Position numbers and translations under genes: made by a program. The notes below the pieces were generated by a model. It ran no database searches. It saw only the letters and a list, made by a program, of their open reading frames with translations, and was not told where the DNA came from. DNA of 64,000 bases from Alteromonas sp. KC3 (GTDB lineage Bacteria > Pseudomonadota > Gammaproteobacteria > Enterobacterales > Alteromonadaceae), in contig NZ_AP024235.1 of assembly GCF_016756315.1 (NCBI RefSeq), positions 1,116,001 to 1,180,000 on the forward strand, written 5' to 3'. Positions 8,801-16,005 of this stretch are shown here, piece after piece (within the stretch, counting starts at the first letter, position 1; every line of letters begins with the position of its first letter).

Positions 8801-9194
8801 GGGCTTACATGTTATTGCTTCAGGTAACTTTTTAGATGTTACTGCGCCTCTTCAATATAACGAGGTAGCGATAACCAATATGGCAATAATAGCGCTGATG
8901 AGCGGTCTTAATAACGCGATCTTTCTGCAAAAAGTCAGTTTTCATCCCTCATTGTCACCTACGTTTTTTGAAGAAATAATTGCTTTATGTAAGCCTTTCC
9001 ATTCTTATGCGGGACCTGATTACCTAATTCTGACAAATGAACTCTTGGATCCAACGTGTCTAATACTGCCTACAGGAGATAGGCTAACTTATATTCCTTC
9101 TTTGCGAAAAGAAAGCTTTAGGTATGAAGAGCTTTCGAGCGAAAAGTACACTAATAAAAAAGATGCTATTCGAATTCTCAATGGAATCAACTGA
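5811..9194 (+). CDS. maf: Maf/DUF115 flagellin glycosyltransferase with duplicated N-terminal module
   Basis: Motility accessory factor of 1127 residues. Maf proteins transfer nonulosonic acids such as pseudaminic acid to flagellin Ser/Thr in the cytoplasm before export. The DUF115/MptE-like core is at about 532-700 (VFVVGNGPSLDG at 534-545, PDFHAEIETNR, LFGTDMGF at 674-681). Upstream lie two related modules. Copy A (about 115-210) has GLGLGHHLE and VVYEPN; copy B (about 376-470) has GIGSGYSVE and FICEPN. Both continue with a WxxI segment and LYLxIGxD. It starts 2 nt after the fliT-like gene, coupling it to filament genes. The pterin kinase label sometimes given to this fold does not fit the context. 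Confidence 0.9.
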   Translation: MLQQIQFHVHEDEQTQQDIERALAQQISDNYRLSFGAFERFIPTLADVVKKREASVSTLLCNKHKELNIVNFNSGQVLYGAHPKQEVLSHLDSYLSRFSPVELSATTFEKPKIMEAIACLGLGLGHHLEHLVEATNYKHIVVYEPNVDYFICSLSCIPWQSIFQKAKEEGVALYLQIGADATNFVSDINELVAHVGVNKIQLYKHFNLPVFNSLEEKLYASNWSELQGWIPKNATASLNESYLPIWAPLNSQYGFEERFLDEKCKLANLNALKKYFPDLYDEFSSYTPQRWRPVASSDGTVNVVHKNTHSLFSISPKSEATTSFELFSRKPNKDGLLLSYKGKKLKGYLHYQLVEACESIIKGVNEEQGELPEHVKSLIMFGIGSGYSVEALMSNHDTGMLFICEPNKDFFYASLYAIDWAKIIETFDEGKKRLYLNIGDDGSNLTNDLLVQFQTVGPYMLANTFFYQTYVNDKLTDAVAQLREQLLVIIAMGDYFDNANFGIAHTHTALEKNIPFLLANTRKKLPQEVLEVPVFVVGNGPSLDGLIDTLKLENDKAIVISCGTALQSLYNNGITPDFHAEIETNRSTFDWLSRIEDSEYLRNITLLSCNGIHPDTTSLFKRTLLAFKQGEASTVSLTELDKKHPFALLEHAYPTVTNFVSDLVTTIGFKQIYLFGTDMGFVSDTYHHSRSSGYYDGEGKELYRYADNHSMSLVIPGNFKPWVKTKYEFKVSKSVLELTFTKAKVDVYNLNDGARITGAQPLDKALMLVSATSEQKAFAINTLVSDAFSSKLNLQFVQNFDEKYSTHSLLEELSALTRLLDGSFETVEDVAQMISDQREFIVASYRRGKSLAFYYLNGTLNYVNSMFSKLLNINDNDVVVSTANAVLTSWRRTVSDIHLTIENYQYGFDNISPFSGIRRTNKLKEMWQLTPFSIEHSNKPEPISTVLTQLATLERENVRQNLTLNWVDEHNPRRVVEKNTCNIVRDIEQNNFMVPIEGLHVIASGNFLDVTAPLQYNEVAITNMAIIALMSGLNNAIFLQKVSFHPSLSPTFFEEIIALCKPFHSYAGPDYLILTNELLDPTCLILPTGDRLTYIPSLRKESFRYEELSSEKYTNKKDAIRILNGIN

Positions 9195-9226
9195 AGGGGT
9201 ACATTCCAGGATGTACTTAACAAATA

Positions 9227-10354
9227 ATGAAATCAGTGCTCATAATTGGTAACGTCAACTCAACCTTTGTTGTTGGACTAATTAACAATCTAAAAGCGTA
9301 CGACCCTGCTTTGCGGGTAGATTGTCTTAGTATTCTGCCGATAGAGCGTGACGACGTGCTGGCAGACAATATTTATGTCAACTCCATTTGCGAGTGGTGG
9401 AAAAATAAGTTTGGTAAGAAAGTGCGTTATGGCTGGTTTTTAGGCGTACTGCGATGGGTATTGTTTCGGAAAAACCGTGTTCGTTACGACAACATTCAAA
9501 TTCATTTTGTCGATATTTTACATCAGTTTGCAGTGCCTCTATACAAGTTATGTACACGTAAACTAACCGCTGTAATTTGGGGTTCTGACTTAATGCGGTG
9601 TAGCAACCCAGCAATGTTGGCTCAAATTTTAAATAAATGTGATTCAATCAATTGTCATACACCTAAAATGAAAGCGTCGCTTCAAAATCTATTGTCTGAG
9701 AAGAGGAAAACTACTATACAGTTTTCTCATTGTCACTTTGGGCTACTTCCATTTGAAAAGATAAAAAGCTTAAGAGCAAACATAGCTGATAAGCAGACAT
9801 ATAGAACAAAATTAGGTTTACCGGTCGATAAGACTATTGCACTTATAGGTTACAATGCTGACCCTGGGCATCAGCACGTAAAAGTTATTGAACAGCTTGC
9901 TAAAATCCAAGATCAGTTAACGGATGTTCACTTCATTCTGCCTATTACCTATGGAAATTACCCTAGCTACATTGAACAGCTAAAACAAACATTAGCTTCA
10001 ACAAAGTTGAGTTATCAAACTCTAGAGAGTTATTTGTCCGATGATGATGTAGCGATGCTGAGACTTTCAGTAGATATCAATATCATTGTACCTATTACAG
10101 ATGCCGCATCCGGCACAGTAATAGAGTCGTTGTTTGCAGGGAGTCAAGTGATAACAGGCCGCTGGTTGGACTATTCTAAATTGGTGAACGCAGGCGTCAC
10201 TTACACCACAATAGATAAATTGACTGATATAAATCAAACGTTGCTATCGCTTATATCATCCCCCAAGGATACAAGTAAAAATGCAGAACGCGTCGCTAGT
10301 TTTGGTGATTGGCAAGTGCTGATAAAGGGTTGGTATGAATTGGTTGTTGATTAG
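9227..10354 (+). CDS. GT-B glycosyltransferase (WecF-like pattern)
   Basis: Protein of 375 residues with a GT-B layout. The C-terminal half (LIGYNADPGHQHVKVIEQL, FILPITYGNYPSYIEQLKQTL, SYLSDDDVAMLR, GTVIESLFAGSQVI) resembles the Fuc4NAc transferase WecF pattern. It probably acts on the flagellin glycan, given its place between maf and sugar genes. There is no signal peptide or membrane span. Donor and acceptor cannot be read from the sequence. Confidence 0.65.
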   Translation: MKSVLIIGNVNSTFVVGLINNLKAYDPALRVDCLSILPIERDDVLADNIYVNSICEWWKNKFGKKVRYGWFLGVLRWVLFRKNRVRYDNIQIHFVDILHQFAVPLYKLCTRKLTAVIWGSDLMRCSNPAMLAQILNKCDSINCHTPKMKASLQNLLSEKRKTTIQFSHCHFGLLPFEKIKSLRANIADKQTYRTKLGLPVDKTIALIGYNADPGHQHVKVIEQLAKIQDQLTDVHFILPITYGNYPSYIEQLKQTLASTKLSYQTLESYLSDDDVAMLRLSVDINIIVPITDAASGTVIESLFAGSQVITGRWLDYSKLVNAGVTYTTIDKLTDINQTLLSLISSPKDTSKNAERVASFGDWQVLIKGWYELVVD

Positions 10355-10387
10355 GCCTTCACAGACTTCAATATAAAGAGAATAAAC

Positions 10388-11365
10388 ATGAAAAAGGTAC
10401 TTGTTACCGGCGGTGCCGGTTATATAGGAAGTGTTTTAGTACGGATCCTGCTCGAAAATAACTATCACGTCACTGTGCTAGATACATTGAGCTTCGGTGG
10501 TGAAAGCATTGTAGAGCTACTAAATAATCCGAACTTTGTTTTTGTCAAAGGTGACATCCGTGACGAATCACTACTAAATGAGGTTATGCAAGGCATTGAT
10601 TTTGTCGCTCACTTAGCGGCAATTGTTGGCGATCCTGCTTGTGCTAAAGAGCCTGAACTCACTAAGTCAATTAATTTAGATGGGGCAAAGTTAGTTTACA
10701 ACGTTGCAAACAAGCATGGGGTAGAGCGTTTCGTATTCGCATCAACCTGCAGTAACTACGGGAAGATGGAAGACAGTGATGGATTTGTAACGGAAACGTC
10801 CCCACTCGCACCAGTCTCGTTGTACGCAGAAACCAAAGTCGAATTTGAACAATTTTTGTTGTCTAAAAGAGAAGAGGGAAGTCAGTGCGAACCTACTTGT
10901 CTTCGTTTCTCAACTGTTTACGGATTATCTCCAAGGCTGCGATTTGATTTAACTGTAAATGAATTTACAAAGGAATTGGCGCTTGGAAGAGAGTTGGTCA
11001 TATTTGGTGAGCAATTCTGGCGTCCATATTGTCATGTAGTCGATCTTTCACGATCAGTGCTCGAAGTGTTTAAAGCGTCGAGCGAAAAAGTGGCTTTTGA
11101 AGTGTTCAACGTTGGAGACTCCTCAGAAAATTATCAGAAAAAAATGATAGTTGAAGAGATTATTAAGTTTCTACCAGACGCTAATATTCGCTACGTTGAA
11201 AAACAAGAAGACCCACGAGATTACCGCGTAAACTTCGATAAAATTAGTCGTGTACTCGATTTTAAAATTACGAAAACTGTACCTGATGGCATAGAACAAA
11301 TATTACAAGTCGTCAGAGATGGCTTTATTACTGACCCTGACAGTAAAGTGTACAGTAATATATAG
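10388..11365 (+). CDS. NAD-dependent epimerase/dehydratase (extended SDR)
   Basis: Protein of 325 residues. The N-terminal Rossmann motif TGGAGYIGS (about 7-15) and the catalytic STCSNYG plus YAETK (Y-x3-K) mark an extended SDR acting on a nucleotide sugar. It lacks the LegB and PseB signatures, so substrate is open (epimerase, dehydratase or reductase). It is the last + strand gene before a convergent junction with the minus-strand island genes, only 5 nt away. It may serve the LegC-like/PtmE-like branch. Confidence 0.8.
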   Translation: MKKVLVTGGAGYIGSVLVRILLENNYHVTVLDTLSFGGESIVELLNNPNFVFVKGDIRDESLLNEVMQGIDFVAHLAAIVGDPACAKEPELTKSINLDGAKLVYNVANKHGVERFVFASTCSNYGKMEDSDGFVTETSPLAPVSLYAETKVEFEQFLLSKREEGSQCEPTCLRFSTVYGLSPRLRFDLTVNEFTKELALGRELVIFGEQFWRPYCHVVDLSRSVLEVFKASSEKVAFEVFNVGDSSENYQKKMIVEEIIKFLPDANIRYVEKQEDPRDYRVNFDKISRVLDFKITKTVPDGIEQILQVVRDGFITDPDSKVYSNI

Positions 11366-11370
11366 CTCTG

Positions 11371-12024
11371 CTAATCGTGTGGCTGCTGGTGACGTATAAT
11401 ACGTGCTGGCAGTCCATAAGCGGTTACATTAGCTGGTAAGTCTTTATTCACCATTGCGCTTGCACCAACAATTGTATTTGTCCCTATTGATAGTCCTTGC
11501 AGTACAACAGCGCCCATTCCTACAGTCGCCATCTCGCCGATATCACAATTTCCCCCCGTGGATGCACGCGGAGCAAGGCTCGCAAAATTTCCCAAGCAAG
11601 AATCGTGTTCTAAAAGCGACATAGAGTTCACAATACAGAAACTACCTACTTTTGCGTCTGAATTAATTACGGCTCCGGCCATAACAACTGTTCCTGGGCC
11701 AATCGTGACTTGAGTTCCGATGGTCGCTCTTGGGTGTATAGCAGTTACAAAGCTAAGGTGTGGGACACTATGACTCACTTTTTTGGCAATGCGCTGGCGC
11801 AGAGAATTGTCACCTATCGCAACTATTGCTCCGTAAATTTGAAAGTTCTCTACGATCCTTGGAAGGTCATCGTCATGGCCTATTACAGGGTACCCCATAA
11901 ACATCGACTTTTTTGGCAATAATGGATCGACAATACCAGCAATTCGGAATCTATTGTCCTTCTCAATAATATCTATCACCACTTTTGCATGGCCAGAAGC
12001 CCCAAGCACAACAATATTTTTCAT
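11371..12024 (-). CDS. NeuD/PglD family sugar acyltransferase
   Basis: Protein of 217 residues. An N-terminal Rossmann-like domain (LGASGHAKVV) is followed by left-handed beta-helix hexapeptide repeats. The motif LLEHDSCLGNFASLAP contains the conserved His-Asp of NeuD/PglD acetyltransferases, which N-acetylate amino sugars made by DegT-type aminotransferases. It lies directly downstream of PtmE-like and LegC-like genes, so it probably acetylates the amine that the LegC-like enzyme installs. It is the 3' end of the minus-strand run. Confidence 0.8.
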   Translation of the reverse strand: MKNIVVLGASGHAKVVIDIIEKDNRFRIAGIVDPLLPKKSMFMGYPVIGHDDDLPRIVENFQIYGAIVAIGDNSLRQRIAKKVSHSVPHLSFVTAIHPRATIGTQVTIGPGTVVMAGAVINSDAKVGSFCIVNSMSLLEHDSCLGNFASLAPRASTGGNCDIGEMATVGMGAVVLQGLSIGTNTIVGASAMVNKDLPANVTAYGLPARIIRHQQPHD

Positions 12025-12031
12025 CGTTATC

Positions 12032-13135
12032 TTAATTCAATACTAAACCACTGAAATTATCGTCATCAGATAATGTTTTGACAGTGTTAATGTATTCTGG
12101 CCACTCTCCAATATCCATCCACGATTTGTCGCTAATAGGAAAAACTCCCACTCTATCTCCGGCATTTTTAACTAATGTAATTAAGTCAGTAATGTCTTTA
12201 TATTCGTTCTGTTGAAGGTGATCTAATACATCAGGCTCCAGCACATAAACGCCTGTATTTATCTTAAATGTAAACTCGGGTTTTTCTTCGAGCTCAAGTA
12301 AAACGCCGTCGTCCCCAGTTTTAAGTGTACCGTAAGACAGTTTATGGTGTTTCAAGGCCGCCACTAAAGTGATTTTGTTATTATTTTTTTTATGATACTC
12401 AAGGACTTCATCTAAATTTTGATTAATCAGAATGTCACAGTTCGTGACAAAGAACGTACGGTCTATTTTGTTTTTGAGTAACGAAAGAGAGCCAGCAGTT
12501 CCCAGTGGCGCGCTTTCACAAATATAATTGACTTCATAGTCGTCGTCTTTAAAGCCATTCACAAAGTATTCTATTAGCTCTTTCTTATAATTAACGGAAA
12601 GATAGTATTCGTCGCAACCGACAGATTTAAATTGGCTGATGATCTCTTCTAAAATGGTTCGCTCACCTACTGGAGTCAAAGGTTTAGGTAGCACATTTGA
12701 TATCGGCTTCAGGCGCGTCCCTTTACCTCCGGCCATTATAACGACTGGCACACCTTTACAACCCTGGCTTTTATATCTGTTAACGCCACCAAAAACGTCG
12801 TTCCAATGATATATTCCCGTAATGGTATTAGATTCGTCTATGACTGGCATGAAGTCACAGCGAATCTTCGCCATCGTACGCTTTATGTGGCTATAAGAGT
12901 CAGTGTCTTTACATACCCATTTAGGATCAATCTTAAGTGTTGAAATCGGTGCGCTAAGGGGAACATTATTGATTATTGAGCGCTGTAAATCGCCTACAGA
13001 AATCAGGTTTATGTAGGTATCATTGTGCGAAACAAGAATAAGCAGCTTCTTAGCAATACGGTCCATTTGCTTTAGCGCATCAAGGATAGTGTCGGTTTCT
13101 GATATAAAAAAAACTGAGAAGTCACTGTTGTTCAT
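12032..13135 (-). CDS. CBS-domain sugar-1-phosphate nucleotidyltransferase (PtmE-like)
   Basis: Protein of 367 residues with a CBS pair (about 5-115) fused to a nucleotidyltransferase domain (AGGKGTRLKP at 135-144; KPLTPVGERTILEEII). This architecture is that of Campylobacter PtmE, a GlcN-1-P guanylyltransferase in the GDP-legionaminate route. The start at 13135 is chosen over an upstream in-frame ATG at 13177 because AAGGAG lies at the right distance. It overlaps the LegC-like gene by 14 nt. The actual nucleotide and sugar are not determined. Confidence 0.78.
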   Translation of the reverse strand: MNNSDFSVFFISETDTILDALKQMDRIAKKLLILVSHNDTYINLISVGDLQRSIINNVPLSAPISTLKIDPKWVCKDTDSYSHIKRTMAKIRCDFMPVIDESNTITGIYHWNDVFGGVNRYKSQGCKGVPVVIMAGGKGTRLKPISNVLPKPLTPVGERTILEEIISQFKSVGCDEYYLSVNYKKELIEYFVNGFKDDDYEVNYICESAPLGTAGSLSLLKNKIDRTFFVTNCDILINQNLDEVLEYHKKNNNKITLVAALKHHKLSYGTLKTGDDGVLLELEEKPEFTFKINTGVYVLEPDVLDHLQQNEYKDITDLITLVKNAGDRVGVFPISDKSWMDIGEWPEYINTVKTLSDDDNFSGLVLN

Positions 13136-14285
13136 TTGATGATAACTCCTTGAATGTTCCGCTAGGGATACACACACAACGCTCGAAAAGCCACTGTGAA
13201 TTGTCTAGGTTAGCGCACAGGGATGCTTGGTACATCGGAAGCGTATTTAAAAGCTGCCACAGAGGGCGTGTCATGACCCCCTGTCGGTTAGTATCTTCTA
13301 ACATCGCAGTCTTAGCGTCAGCGTTTTTGCACACCACCGCGTTTAACCAATAATTGGAACTCGCATAAGAAGGCTCCTTAACAAAACTATATTCAGTATC
13401 TTCAAAAAAACTAGCGTACTGTTGCGCTAACTCACGTTTTTGTTCTCGAATATTTAGGAATGATGTAAATTGCGCATAGCCAAGAGCAGCGTTTAAGTTA
13501 GGCATTCTATAATTGAATCCAAACTCGTCATGATAGTATTCGAAGGGGTGAGCTACTTTAGCTGTTGTCGTTAAATGCTTGATACGAAGAGCATCTTCTT
13601 TACTACGCGTCAAAATCATCCCACCTCCGCCAGTGGTAACAATTTTGTTTCCGTTAAAACTTATTGCACCATACTTCCCTAACGTTCCAGTATGCTTGTT
13701 TTTGTAGAAGCTTCCCAAGCTTTCAGCCGCGTCTTCAATCAAAGGAATATGCCAGTTGTTGGCAACTTGTATAAGCTCATCCAAAAGCGCTGGGTGCCCA
13801 AAAGTGTGTACAACAACAATTCCCTTGATTGGCTTTCGGGTTGATAAGTGAATACATCTGCCTTTGTCATCAAGAACGGTATTATCAGAGAGAAACTGAG
13901 CGAGCTTTTCTGGGCAAAGACTTAAGCTCTCTCGTGATATATCAACAAATACTGGCTCAGCTCCAGTCATTTTAATTGCATTTGCAGTAGCAACAAATGA
14001 CACGGCTTGAGTTATCACCAAATCGCCGTACGAAATATCCAATGCATGAAGTACACCATGTAGTGCTGCAGTGCCATTAACTACAGCTACAGCGCCTTGA
14101 GCGTCGGTATAGGACTTGATTTGGTCTTCAAATTTATCAACATATTTTCCAACAGTGGACACAAAAGTGGAATCGACAACATCGCGCAGAACGTGATGTT
14201 CCAACTGAGAAAAACGCGGCTCGTGCAGTGGTATGAATGCATCTGTATCATAAATAGAACGAACAAATTTAACTAAACTTTTCAT
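13122..14285 (-). CDS. LegC-family PLP aminotransferase
   Basis: DegT/DnrJ/EryC1 aminotransferase of 387 residues. The N-terminus (FIPLHEPRFSQLE, FVSTVGKYVDKFE) follows the LegC subfamily. The PLP lysine is K214 in SFNGNKIVTTGGGG, and the conserved IEDAAESLGS supplies the Asp. LegC enzymes aminate UDP-4-keto sugars on the way to legionaminic acid. No LegB, LegG, LegI or LegF is in view, so this enzyme may feed a different amino sugar. Confidence 0.82.
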   Translation of the reverse strand: MKSLVKFVRSIYDTDAFIPLHEPRFSQLEHHVLRDVVDSTFVSTVGKYVDKFEDQIKSYTDAQGAVAVVNGTAALHGVLHALDISYGDLVITQAVSFVATANAIKMTGAEPVFVDISRESLSLCPEKLAQFLSDNTVLDDKGRCIHLSTRKPIKGIVVVHTFGHPALLDELIQVANNWHIPLIEDAAESLGSFYKNKHTGTLGKYGAISFNGNKIVTTGGGGMILTRSKEDALRIKHLTTTAKVAHPFEYYHDEFGFNYRMPNLNAALGYAQFTSFLNIREQKRELAQQYASFFEDTEYSFVKEPSYASSNYWLNAVVCKNADAKTAMLEDTNRQGVMTRPLWQLLNTLPMYQASLCANLDNSQWLFERCVCIPSGTFKELSSNEQQ

Positions 14286-14339
14286 ATCACTGTGCCGTTT
14301 TACTGTAGGTCATTATCTTTAATACTATGCGTTAGGAAT

Positions 14340-15074
14340 CTAAACTTTTTCATCTTCATGCAGCAAGTAATAGTTTGCTTTTTCTTCTTGCAGTTGTGGT
14401 AAGTCATCTATTGCACAAAGGAAATCAAATATATTTCCACTGGGCAGGTTGGTGAGAACATCATGGGGTAGGTTCCACCATTGACTCTTCGCCAGTTTTT
14501 CCCTGACAGACTCAGGAAATCGATATTTAATTATATGGGCAGGGGTTCCTCCAACTACCGCATAGTCAGGTACATTTTTTGTCACCACAGCATTGGCGCC
14601 GATAACTGCGCCGTTACCAATTTCAACGCCAGGCATGACAATGGCCCCATCACCAATCCAAACATCATTGAGAATTCTGGTTTTCTTTACTGTCGGCGCT
14701 GAATTTTCGATACCAAGTTCGGATAACTGATGAGTATTATATTTCATGGGTTTGCGTAGCGAGGGGTGTGTACTTACGCCATGCATGGGATGAATTCCTG
14801 CGCTAATGGTTACTCTTCTTCCAATTGAACAGTATCGACCTATAAAGGTGTTGTCACGAACATAGCCAAGGTCATTCATGTAGGAGTATGCGCCAAGAAA
14901 CACTGTAAACTCGGGATTTATAATACCTGAGTGAAAATGTGCACCCTGTTCAAATACAGTGTTGCGAAGTCCTTTGGAAAAGCGCATGTCATGGCGTTCT
15001 AGCTCTTCACGAGTTAGTGCATTTCTTTTTAATTCTTGGCCTGATAAAAATGTCGCTAATTTACGCTCAATCAT
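14340..15074 (-). CDS. CatB/XAT-type hexapeptide acyltransferase
   Basis: Protein of 244 residues with left-handed beta-helix repeats (FIGRYCSIGRRVTISAGIHP, then VWIGDGAIVMPGVEIGNGAVIG) and the xenobiotic acyltransferase pattern ISAGIHPMHGVSTHP, where the His is catalytic in the family. It probably O- or N-acylates a flagellin sugar. It is one candidate to replace the missing PseH step, although PseH is a GNAT and this fold is unrelated. Confidence 0.7.
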   Translation of the reverse strand: MIERKLATFLSGQELKRNALTREELERHDMRFSKGLRNTVFEQGAHFHSGIINPEFTVFLGAYSYMNDLGYVRDNTFIGRYCSIGRRVTISAGIHPMHGVSTHPSLRKPMKYNTHQLSELGIENSAPTVKKTRILNDVWIGDGAIVMPGVEIGNGAVIGANAVVTKNVPDYAVVGGTPAHIIKYRFPESVREKLAKSQWWNLPHDVLTNLPSGNIFDFLCAIDDLPQLQEEKANYYLLHEDEKV

Positions 15075-15113
15075 AATAATACACGTGTTTGTTAAGGAAA
15101 GAACTGTGAAAAA

Positions 15114-15947
15114 TCAGCTCTCAAGACTATATTCAGCTCCAAAGTGATTGAAGATGGTTTTACATTTTTCTTGTAATGCGATTGGCCATTCTTCAAATCT
15201 CTTTATTTTCTTCTTTGCGCTGTTTTTAGGTGAATGAAGATGAGTGTTTATCTCTTCTTCACTTAACGCTTTTAAAGAGGGGATATCTAAAAAAGTCAGT
15301 ATTTCTGCCATTGACGCGTATGGTTTATTCTTGAACAAATCGACAAAATTGAGACGCAGATAATGTGCGTCGCCAGATAGTTCTCTTCTAATTACTTCAT
15401 TGTATTTTCCCCAGAACCACGCAATTTTCTCAGCTTGTTCAAATTGTGCCCATTTTGTTGCAAAGCTATCATCACTGAAATCAGTTGCTGTTGGACGATT
15501 TCTGGGATCATCAACGCTGTACATCGAATAGCTATTCGCTTGTATATTGCCAAGGACTGAACAAACATAGTCCTCTGGAGGACGAACAATATGTACGATT
15601 TTATAGTTTGGAAATAAGAGCTTGATAATCGGAAGCAGCAGTGAAAGATTATTATTCGATTCAACGAAATAATGACAACGTTCATTCTCCATTTGAGAAA
15701 ATAGGCCGCTTCGAATTCGGATGTATTCTTTAGCAGCTTCTTGAGTGTTTCGCTTACCTCTGATGTAGCTCATGGCAAGGTTGAATGCGTCAGGAATTGG
15801 TTCATGTACACTTATGCCCTCTTTAAGCACCGAGTTAAAGAAGGACGCAAAAAACTCGGTACCAATTCTGCCCGTACCCACAAAGGCGATGAATGTCCTA
15901 TGTTGCCACTGCTCCCTAAACAAGGTTAACCAATCATCTTGCATCAA
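15114..15947 (-). CDS. Sulfotransferase-like protein
   Basis: Protein of 277 residues. An N-terminal P-loop-like segment (FVGTGRIGTEFFASFF, about 22-37) corresponds to the 5'-phosphosulfate loop of PAPS sulfotransferases. The segment YKIVHIVRPPEDYVCSVL fits the 3'-phosphate site. Cytoplasmic, no signal peptide. In this setting it may sulfate the flagellin glycan. The match is partial and no substrate can be named. Two adjacent ATGs (15947, 15944) are possible starts. Confidence 0.6.
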   Translation of the reverse strand: MMQDDWLTLFREQWQHRTFIAFVGTGRIGTEFFASFFNSVLKEGISVHEPIPDAFNLAMSYIRGKRNTQEAAKEYIRIRSGLFSQMENERCHYFVESNNNLSLLLPIIKLLFPNYKIVHIVRPPEDYVCSVLGNIQANSYSMYSVDDPRNRPTATDFSDDSFATKWAQFEQAEKIAWFWGKYNEVIRRELSGDAHYLRLNFVDLFKNKPYASMAEILTFLDIPSLKALSEEEINTHLHSPKNSAKKKIKRFEEWPIALQEKCKTIFNHFGAEYSLES

Positions 15948-16005
15948 ACAGCTCTCTCTTAAATTTTTCCTGCATCTACCGATAATATCGGCGATTTCAA
16001 TATTT

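Noticed and set aside
5811..9194. Annotation of the Maf protein as a pterin pyrophosphokinase
   Set aside because: The MptE-like fold explains the label, but the flagellar and Pse context points to flagellin glycosylation.
13136..13177. Earlier start of the PtmE-like gene
   Set aside because: It would overlap the LegC-like gene by 56 nt; the ATG at 13135 has a good Shine-Dalgarno.
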